From NCBI GenBank assembly GCA_014189435.1, contig CP050293.1, forward strand, positions 749,001 through 813,000: 64,000 bases of DNA, written 5' to 3'. Positions 46,927 to 54,200 of this stretch are shown here, in pieces; position 1 is the stretch's first letter; every line of letters starts with the position of its first letter. Made by a program: the position numbers and the translations under genes. The notes under the pieces are model-generated. The model did not search any database, was not told the origin of the DNA, and saw only the letters and a list, made by a program, of their open reading frames with translations. This DNA is from Mesorhizobium loti (GTDB taxonomy: Bacteria; Pseudomonadota; Alphaproteobacteria; Rhizobiales; Rhizobiaceae).

Positions 46927-47184
46927 CTATCGGCGGGCCGGTTCGCACAGCGCGCCGACGATGCGGCGTACCACCGGCAGCACCAGCAGCAGCGTCGGAA
47001 ACGCCACCAGCCAGGACAGGCCCCAGGCGGTTAGCCAGATGGACGGCAGGTCGGGGTGGAAGCCAAGGCTTTTCAGCGTCGAGATGAACGAGACGATGAA
47101 GGTCATCAACAGCGACAGCACCAGCGGGCTGAGAACAGCGGCATAGCGCGCAGGCAGCTTCCTGCGCCGATGTCTTGCAGTCAT
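46927..47184 (-). CDS. DUF2798 small membrane protein
   Basis: 85 residues with two hydrophobic helices (YAAVLSPLVLSLLMTFIVSF and LTAWGLSWLVAFPTLLLVLP). The LPARY start and central GFHPDLPSIWLTAWGLSW fit DUF2798. Function unknown. Start MTARHRRRKLPARY at 47184 is preceded by AGGGAACTC. Confidence 0.8.
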   Translation of the reverse strand: MTARHRRRKLPARYAAVLSPLVLSLLMTFIVSFISTLKSLGFHPDLPSIWLTAWGLSWLVAFPTLLLVLPVVRRIVGALCEPARR

Positions 47185-47370
47185 TTTGAGAGTTCCCTGA
47201 AGTGTCCGGTCCGTCGCATTGGCATCCATTCGCCGGTGACCGGCAAAATTGCCCGGAAAGACCGGGGTTGGATGCGTTGCTTGACGTCAGACGCTTACGG
47301 AGCAGCCGAGGCGCTCACGGGCCTTCTAGCGGCACGTTCCGGTGAAAGCAAGCCTCTGGCGTCGTATCGA

Positions 47371-47440
47371 GATACATCGTAAGATATATCTTGACTCCAA
47401 CGATTGGCTTGCCTAATTAAGATATATCGTAAGATACAAC
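47371..47440 (+). promoter_or_regulatory. PadR promoter with two 20-bp operators
   Basis: GATACATCGTAAGATATATC (47371-47390) and GATATATCGTAAGATACAAC (47421-47440) are near-identical sites, 50 bp apart. Each centres on TATC-GTAA-GATA. They flank a good promoter: -35 TTGACT (47391-47396), 17-bp spacer, -10 TAATTA (47414-47419). The second site lies next to the ribosome binding site. Confidence 0.85.
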
Positions 47441-47454
47441 TCAAGGAGCAATCA

Positions 47455-48132
47455 ATGCACAAACATTTTGGGAACAATCATTTCGGCGAGCGCATGTTCA
47501 TGCACATGGCTGGCAAATTCGGCGGACGCGGCGGCGGGTTCGGCCCGTTCGGGCACGGTGGTCGTGGCGGCGGTCGCGGCGGCCCTGGCGACATGTTCCG
47601 CGCCGGGCGCATGCTGGCCGACGGCGACCTCAAGCTGATCACGCTGTCGCTGCTGGCCGAGGCGCCGCGCCACGGCTACGACATCATCAAGGCGCTGGAA
47701 GAGCGCACCAGCGGCATCTACAGCCCGAGCCCGGGCGTGGTCTATCCGACACTGACCTTCCTCGAAGAGGCCGGCTATGCCGCCTCCGCCGCGGACGGCA
47801 ACAAGAAGGTGTTCTCGATCACCGAGGCGGGGCAAGCGCATCTCGCCGACAATCGCGAGATGATCGACGGCGTGCTTGAACATCTCGAGCGCTTCGGCCG
47901 CAAGATGGCCAAGGCGCGCGACTGGTTCGGCTGGAACGACGAGCGCGAAGAGGGCGGGCGCCGCGGCGGTCGTGGTGAGCGTTCGGAGGCGCGCGACGAA
48001 TTCCGTGCCGTGCGCCACCGGCTGCGCGCTGCTCTCGGCGACATCGTCGATGCCCCGGCCGACAAGCAGGCCGAGGCTATCGCCATTCTCGAAGCCGCCG
48101 CCGAAGCGCTGGAAGCGCTGTCGCATAAGTAG
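47455..48132 (+). CDS. PadR regulator with Gly/His-rich N terminus (YqjI-like)
   Basis: 225 residues after AAGGAGCAATCA. The first 45 residues are Gly, His and Phe rich (HKHFGNNHFGERMFMHMAGK then GGRGGGFGPFGHGG), like the metal-binding tail of E. coli YqjI. The PadR winged helix follows (LKLITLSLLAEAPRHGYDII, SPGVVYPTLTFLEEAGYA). A C-terminal basic/Gly segment and helices finish the protein. Autoregulation through the twin operators is likely; nickel or iron response is inferred by analogy. Confidence 0.85.
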   Translation: MHKHFGNNHFGERMFMHMAGKFGGRGGGFGPFGHGGRGGGRGGPGDMFRAGRMLADGDLKLITLSLLAEAPRHGYDIIKALEERTSGIYSPSPGVVYPTLTFLEEAGYAASAADGNKKVFSITEAGQAHLADNREMIDGVLEHLERFGRKMAKARDWFGWNDEREEGGRRGGRGERSEARDEFRAVRHRLRAALGDIVDAPADKQAEAIAILEAAAEALEALSHK

Positions 48133-48190
48133 GCTCTTCCCGCACCGCAGGGCGCAGCCCTTGCCCGCCAGGCCAAGGACCGATAGTGAA

Positions 48191-48227
48191 ATTCATCCCG
48201 CGCCACGCTACATGGTGCGGGATGAAT
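48191..48227. repeat. Hairpin upstream of hlyU
   Basis: ATTCATCCCGC (48191-48201) pairs perfectly with GCGGGATGAAT (48217-48227); with three further pairs, one a G-T wobble, the stem is 14 bp around a 9-base loop. It lies between the padR stop and the HlyU ribosome binding site with no T-run, so it could be an mRNA-protecting or regulatory structure. Confidence 0.6.
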
Positions 48228-48245
48228 GCTGTTGGAGGAAGCCCG

Positions 48246-48539
48246 ATGTCTTTTCTGAAGCGTCTTTTCGGCGGTGGCGGAGCCGAGGCGGGTGAGCCGA
48301 AGAGCGCGGCACCAGCCAAGCAGGTCGAGCACAAGGGTTTCCTGATCAGCGCCACGCCCTACAAGGCGGATGGCCAGTACCAGACCTGCGGCATCGTCTC
48401 CAAGGAGATCGACGGCGTGGTGAAGGAACACAAATTCATCCGCGCCGACCGCTTCGCCGGGCTCGACGATGCCGTCGACATCTCGATCAAGAAGGGCATG
48501 CAACTGGTCGACGAGCAGGGCGAGCGGATCTTCGGGTAG
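48246..48539 (+). CDS. HlyU-family protein
   Basis: 97 residues after GGAGGAAGCCCG. Starts MSFLKRLFGGGGAEAG; the HlyU fold is seen in HKGFLISATPYKADGQYQTC then GVVKEHKFIRADRFAGLDDA and DISIKKGMQLVDEQGERIFG. In Vibrio HlyU activates a haemolysin gene; in rhizobia its target is unknown. A decayed copy of its 3' half lies at 50817-50965. Confidence 0.85.
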   Translation: MSFLKRLFGGGGAEAGEPKSAAPAKQVEHKGFLISATPYKADGQYQTCGIVSKEIDGVVKEHKFIRADRFAGLDDAVDISIKKGMQLVDEQGERIFG

Positions 48540-48554
48540 TGAGGAGGAAATGCC

Positions 48555-49193
48555 GTGCATGAACTTGCGATCCTGTTCTCCATCTTGGGGGTCTTCCTTC
48601 TCGGTGCAATCAGCCCAGGCCCGAGCTTTGTTGTGGTTTCGCGGATCGCTATCTCGGGGTCGCGCGCAGACGGCGTGATGGCGGCGATAGGGATGGGCAT
48701 AGGCGGCTTCCTTTTCGCTTGCATCGCGGTCGCGGGTCTGACGGCAATCCTATTGCAAGTTGAATGGCTTAATCTTGCGCTGAGGCTGGCTGGCGGAGCC
48801 TATCTTGTTTGGCTCGGAATCAATATCTGGCGCGCCGCGCCCGAACCGATAGAGGTTGCCGAGACGGCGACTGGACGACCAAGCACGCTTTGGAAGTCCC
48901 TATTGCGTGGTCTCTTTGTGCAACTGTCCAATCCAAAGACAGCGATCTTCTACGCTTCGATGTTCGCCGCGCTCTTGCCCTCGCCGGCACCATCCTGGAT
49001 GTTGTTTGCTCTGCCGCCGATGCTCTTCCTCAACGAATTCGTTTGGTACGCCATCGTGGCACTTGGTTTCTCATCGCGCCGACCGAAGGCTGCCTATTTG
49101 CGATCCAAAGTCTGGATCGACCGCGCCGCGGGAATGGTGGTTGGAGCGTTGGGCGTCAAGTTGATGACCGACAGCGTACGATCTCTTGTTTGA
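48555..49193 (+). CDS. LysE/RhtB-family exporter
   Basis: 212 residues from a GTG at 48555 (GAGGAGGAAAT precedes it). Helices include LFSILGVFLLGAISPGPSFV and GGAYLVWLGINIW; the family motif QLSNPKTAIFYASMFAALLP is intact. It probably exports an amino acid. Only 15 bases separate it from hlyU, so the two are likely one transcript. GC appears slightly lower than in neighbours. Confidence 0.85.
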   Translation: MHELAILFSILGVFLLGAISPGPSFVVVSRIAISGSRADGVMAAIGMGIGGFLFACIAVAGLTAILLQVEWLNLALRLAGGAYLVWLGINIWRAAPEPIEVAETATGRPSTLWKSLLRGLFVQLSNPKTAIFYASMFAALLPSPAPSWMLFALPPMLFLNEFVWYAIVALGFSSRRPKAAYLRSKVWIDRAAGMVVGALGVKLMTDSVRSLV

Positions 49194-49515
49194 CGCATAA
49201 CTCCCGCCTCTTGGCTTGAAATCGGGATCCCGCTGATCTTGGCCGTTGCGCTTTTCGTCGGCAAGAATCCGGCTTTGGGCCATTCGCGGTCATCAACTGC
49301 CATTCGGATTCCGACCTATCCAAGACGTGAGAACGCCAGAAGCTCGTGCTCCAAAGCGGACATTCGCTGTCAGCGCGTCCTGCACCTTTTCGAGTTGTCA
49401 CGATGAAAAGTCCCCGCAAACAGCGGAATAATTGCTATCGTTCCAGACCTGTCCGACACAATTTTTTTGAATTCCGTCGGCAAGGGATGGCGTCCATGAA
49501 GAAGAGTCTCGACCA
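49194..49515. other. Intergenic region before the GreA-like gene
   Basis: About 320 bases with below-average GC, including a T-rich stretch (CAATTTTTTTGAATTC, about 49460-49475). No protein gene is supported apart from a possible short leader ORF at 49496-49519. Confidence 0.5.
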
Positions 49516-49519
49516 TTGA
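49496..49519 (+). CDS. Possible leader peptide overlapping the GreA-like start
   Basis: ATG AAG AAG AGT CTC GAC CAT TGA encodes MKKSLDH. AAGGGATGG precedes it. Its stop TGA (49517-49519) overlaps the TTG (49516-49518) that begins the GreA-like frame, a layout suited to translational coupling. Confidence 0.35.
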   Translation: MKKSLDH

Positions 49520-49998
49520 GCGTAGCATTCGCCAAAGAGGAAAGTGCTGAGGCGGCATCGGAAACCATTCTGCCGGCGCGTCCTGTCTCCGATCGGATCA
49601 ACCTCGTCACGGAGGCGGGCCTCAAGATGCTGCAGGATGAATTGGCTCGCGCTCAGCAGGCTCTCGAGGCCGCCAACGTGCTGGAAGATGTCAATGAGAG
49701 GCGACGGCAGTCAGCGGTTCCGGTTCGGGATACGCGCTATTATGCCGAGCGCGTCCGTACGGCTCAGCTCATGTCGGTGCCCGCGTCCAATGAAGTGATC
49801 GCCTTCGGGCACACCGTTACCTTCAAGCGTGACGATGGCCGCACGCAGACCTTCCGCATCGTCGGTGAGGATGAGGCCAACCCGTCTCAAACTTCCATAT
49901 CGCATGGTTCGCCGGTTGCCATCGCGCTGACTGGCAAAACCGTTGGCGACTTTGTCCAGCTGGGGCAGCGCGAGCTTGAGATCCTGTCCATTTCCTAA
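49516..49998 (+). CDS. GreA/GreB-family factor, atypical
   Basis: 160 residues reading from TTG; no upstream ATG exists in frame. The N-terminal part is a helical hairpin (TEAGLKMLQDELARAQQALE then DTRYYAERVRTAQL) and the C-terminal domain (VIAFGHTVTFKRDDGRTQTF, GSPVAIALTGKTVGDFVQL) is the FKBP-like fold of Gre factors. The DLSENAEY-type acidic tip of true GreA is missing; only EDVNER is present. It may act as a regulatory Gre paralogue at the RNA polymerase secondary channel rather than as a cleavage factor. Confidence 0.75.
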   Translation: MSVAFAKEESAEAASETILPARPVSDRINLVTEAGLKMLQDELARAQQALEAANVLEDVNERRRQSAVPVRDTRYYAERVRTAQLMSVPASNEVIAFGHTVTFKRDDGRTQTFRIVGEDEANPSQTSISHGSPVAIALTGKTVGDFVQLGQRELEILSIS

Positions 49999-50127
49999 TT
50001 GGACATCGGGTATGGCGCACGACCGGGGCCTGGAACCAACAACGGGCGAGACTGTTCAGTTGTAGCGTTGATACCACGCTGACGAGCCCAGCCGTTGGGC
50101 AAGTGGCCAGCTTGAGGAGTTCTCATC

Positions 50128-50565
50128 ATGATTTCGTCCAGAATTCGTTCACTCGCGGTTGCCGCCATCGCCGCCGGGGCCGTCAGTGTCGCCAGCGCCG
50201 CGCATGCCGACAGCGGTACGATCCGCTTCGCCGTCTACAAGGCGGCATTCTTCATCGGTGGCTCCGGAGGCGAGGGCACGCTGACCTTCCACGGCCGCAG
50301 CTACCCCGTCTCTATCGGCGCCGTTTCGGGCGGCCTCGCCTTCGGGGTTTCGAAGACCTATTTCCGCGGAACCGTGCGCCATATCAGGCGCGCCCGAGAT
50401 GTGACGGGGGTCTACGGGGCGGCGGGCGGTGGTGGCGCTCTCGGCAAAGGAGCCCAGGTGATCGTCATGACCAATGACAAGGGCGCCCAACTCGAACTCA
50501 CAGGCAAGCAGGTTGGCCTGCAAGTCAACGCCGATCTCAGCGGTATGGCCATCACGGTGAAGTAA
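50128..50565 (+). CDS. Exported small beta-rich protein, unknown
   Basis: 145 residues. A signal peptide (SLAVAAIAAGAVSVASAAHA) is followed by a Gly-rich beta domain (FFIGGSGGEGTLTFHGRSYP, GGLAFGVSKTYFRGTV, VYGAAGGGGALGKGAQVIVM) and a final LTGKQVGLQVNADLSGM. The layout recalls the EipA/DUF1134 type envelope proteins, but the similarity is not strong enough to assign a name. Confidence 0.65.
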   Translation: MISSRIRSLAVAAIAAGAVSVASAAHADSGTIRFAVYKAAFFIGGSGGEGTLTFHGRSYPVSIGAVSGGLAFGVSKTYFRGTVRHIRRARDVTGVYGAAGGGGALGKGAQVIVMTNDKGAQLELTGKQVGLQVNADLSGMAITVK

Positions 50566-50624
50566 AAGGCTCGTCAGTCCTTGAATGGGCGGGCTGTCGG
50601 CCTGAAAGGCCCCCGGAGTAATTC

Positions 50625-50745
50625 ACCGTTTCACGGAAACGGCGAACCGCTCTAACTCCTTGTTTTGGAGCAATTCCCAAGGGAAAGCGCTATGCGCTTT
50701 TCCCAGGAAAACCGTTTCACACTTTCCCTGGAATTGCTCCAGGGC
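50625..50745. repeat. Rhizobial palindromic element (CCGTTTCACGGAAACGG type)
   Basis: CCGTTTCACGGAAACGGCG is followed by TTGGAGCAATTCC (50665-50677) and its inverted copy GGAATTGCTCC (50730-50740), with an inner hairpin GGGAAAGCGC / GCGCTTTTCCC (50681-50704). The element lies just upstream of the decayed hlyU copy. Confidence 0.7.
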
Positions 50746-50816
50746 GACGGCGGCTTTCAGCAAGGCGCCGGCGAATCCGGAATGGCCGAGATGGGGCTCA
50801 TGCTGCCGTTCGCGTC

Positions 50817-50965
50817 CAGACCTGCGGCGTCGTTTCCAAGGAGGTCGACGGCGTGGTGAAGGAACACAATATTCGTCCCCGCTGACAGCTTCGCCGGCCG
50901 TCGACATCTCGATCAAGAAGGGCATCCAACTGTTCGACGAGCAAGGCAGGCGGATCTTCGGGTAG
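50817..50965 (+). pseudogene. Decayed copy of hlyU (3' half)
   Basis: The DNA matches the 3' half of hlyU (48383-48539) closely: CAGACCTGCGGC, then AAGGAGGTCGACGGCGTGGT, then CCGTCGACATCTCGATCAAG and a shared GGATCTTCGGGTAG end. It has a frame-breaking change after GAAGGAACACAA, a TGA nearby and a short loss in the middle. The 5' half is absent, replaced by unrelated sequence. Confidence 0.85.
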
Positions 50966-51219
50966 GGGAGCCGAGGCAGCGAACGTGCCGCGCCGATTCG
51001 GTCTCGAACGCAGAGCACGCCGACCATCATCCTCTCGCTCCGTGCACGAATGCAGCGATGCCCCTCCGCGCAATTGCATCACGCGCTGGAAAACCTGCCC
51101 CGGCCGCCCGCGGCACGCCCCCAAATATGAGTTTTCTGTGGCAAGGACCGAAACGGACTGCTATGGCCGATGTGGGGATACCTGCGTAGCAGGTTGGGTT
51201 TTTGATTTGGGGGCAGGCG
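50966..51219. other. Intergenic region before the autotransporter gene
   Basis: About 250 bases between the decayed hlyU copy and the autotransporter start. No protein gene or clear operator was seen. GC falls towards the autotransporter start. Confidence 0.5.
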
Positions 51220-54200
51220 ATGCTCTTCGCCTATTCATTTATTGCAAGAATACTTTCTGTATTTGGACTTATTTCGGCAATCCGCAACCGCACAAGATAC
51301 GTTCAGGCGTCGCTCGCATGGCTTCTTGTGGCGCTCTTTCAACTGGCTCTCGTATCGCCTTCCTTCGCGATATCCGCCGGCTGCAGTCAGATCAACGCGA
51401 CATGGGGTGGCGGGCTCTCGGTCCCGTCGGGCGGCGCTGACCAATATCTGACATACAGCCTTTTGGCCGGCGAGAAGGTCACCTATTCCGCGACGACGTC
51501 GGGAAATACGAATCCGCCCGCCAGCCAAAACGGTTCCGGATTCGCGCTCTACGGGCAGAATGGAGGCACCGTCATCCTCGAGCAGTACGGGGCGGCAGGC
51601 GCCGAACTCAATCTCAGTGGCAATTATGTTCTGCCTGCAAACGATACCCAGTTCATCGTCTATGCCTGGAGCGTTGCACCCGGGTCGGCCCAGGCGACGG
51701 TGACCTGCTCGGCCCAGCCGACCGTAACGGCGATCTCGCCGACCTCCGGGGCCCTGGGCGGCGGCAACTCGGTCGTGATCACGGGCACCAACTTCACCGG
51801 CACCACGGGCGCCGGCGGCGTGAAGTTCGGCTCTACGAATGCGACGGGCTACACCGTCAATTCCGACACTCAGATCACCGCGATCGCGCCGGCTGGTTCG
51901 GCAGGCACCGTCGATGTGACCGTCACGACCACAGGCGGCACCTCGGCGACGTCGGCCGCCGACCAGTATACCTACGTCGCCGCACCAACCGTCACCTCGA
52001 TCTCGCCGACGGCGGGTCCCGGCACCGGCGGCACGACCGTGATCATCACCGGCACCAACTTCTCGGGTGCGACGGCGGTGACGTTTGGCGCCACCGCTGC
52101 GACAGGCTTCACGGTCAATTCCGCAACCCAGATCACCGCAACGTCGCCCGCCGGCAGCGGCACGATCGACGTCAGGGTGACGACGGCAGGCGGGACCTCA
52201 GCCACGTCAGCCGCCGACCAGTTCACTTATGTCGCAGCTCCGATCGTCACCTCGATTTCGCCAACGGCGGGACCGCAGACGGGCGGCACCACAGTGACCA
52301 TCACCGGCATCAACTTCTCGGGAGCGACGGCGGTGACCTTCGGCGCAACCGCTGCGACAGGCTTCACGGTCAATTCCGCGACGTCGATCACCGCGACGTC
52401 GCCTTCCGGCACCGGCACGGTCGATGTCAGGATAACCTCCGTCGGCGGAACGTCAGCAACATCGGCCGCCGACCAATTCACCTATATCCCGCCCCCGACC
52501 GTCACGTCGATCTCGCCGACGGCGGGACCGCAGACGGGCGGGACCAGCGTCACTATCACCGGCACCAACTTCACGGGTGTAACGGCGGTGACCTTCGGCG
52601 CAACCGCTGCGACAGGCTTCACCTTCAACTCCGCCACCTCGATCACCGCGACAGCGCCGGTCGGTACCGGCACGGTTGATATCAGGGTGACGACGGCAGG
52701 CGGTACCTCGGCGACGTCGGCCGCCGACCAATACACCTACGTCGCGGCGCCAACCGTCACCTCAATTTCGCCGGCGGCGGGCCCCGGCGCCGGCGGCACG
52801 ACCGTGACCATCACCGGCACCAACTTCTCGGGCACGACGGCCGTCACCTTCGGGGCTACCCCGGCGACGGGCTTCACCGTCAATTCCGCAACCCAGATCA
52901 CCGCAACGTCGCCTTCCGGCACCGGCACGGTCGATATCAGGGTAACCTCCGTCGGCGGAACGTCAGCCACGTCAGCCGCCGACCAATACACCTACGTCGC
53001 GGCGCCAACCGTCACCTCGATTTCGCCGACGGCGGGCCCCGGCGCTGGCGGCACCACAGTGACCATCACCGGCACCAACTTTTCGGGTACGACAGCCGTC
53101 ACCTTCGGGGCGACCCCGGCAACAGGCTTCACGGTCAATTCCGCGACGTCGATCACCGCGACGTCGCCTTCCGGCACCGGCACGGTCGATGTCAGGATAA
53201 CCTCTGTCGGCGGAACGTCAGCAACATCGGCCGCCGACCAATTCACCTATATCCCGTCCCCGACCGTCACCTCGATTTCGCCGACCTCGGGACCGGCGGC
53301 CGGCGGCATCACAGTGACCATCACCGGCACCAACTTCTCGGGTGCGACGGCCGTCACCTTCGGGGCGACCGCGGCGACAGGCTTCACGGTCAATTCCGCA
53401 ACCCAGATCACCGCAACGTCGCCTTCCGGCACCGGCACGGTCGATGTCAGAGTGACGACGGCAGGCGGGACCTCAGCCACGTCGGCCGCCGACCAGTTCA
53501 CCTATATCGGGCCTCCGACCGTCACCTCGATCTCGCCGACGTCGGGACCGACGACGGGCGGGACCAGCGTGATCATCACCGGCACCAACTTCTCGGGTGC
53601 GACGGCCGTCACCTTCGGGGCAACCGCGGCGACAGGCTTCACGGTCAATTCCGCAACCCAGATCACCGCAACGTCGCCCGCCGGCTCCGGCACGGTCGAT
53701 GTCAGGGTGACGACGGCAGGCGGGACCTCAGCCACGTCGGCCGCCGACCAGTTCACTTATGCGGCAGCTCCGACTGTCAGCTCGATCTCGCCGACGGCGG
53801 GAGCCGACGCGGGCGGCACCACAGTGACCATCACCGGCACCGGATTCACCGGTGCGACGGCGGTGACCTTCGGCGTGACTCCGGCGACAGGCTTCACGGT
53901 CAATTCCGCAACCCAGATCACCGCGACATCGCCTTCCGGCACCGGCACGGTCGATGTCAGGGTGACCTCCGTCGGTGGAACGTCAGCAACATCGGCCGCC
54001 GACCAGTACACTTATGTCGAAGCTCCGACCGTCAGTTCGGTCTCGCCGACGTCGGGACCCGACGCGGGCGGCACCACAGTGACCATCACCGGCACCAACT
54101 TCACGGGAGCGACGGCGGTGGCGTTTGGCGCGGCGGCGACGAGCTTCACGGTCAATTCTGCAACCCAGATCACCGCGACAGCGCCGGCCGGTACCGGCAC

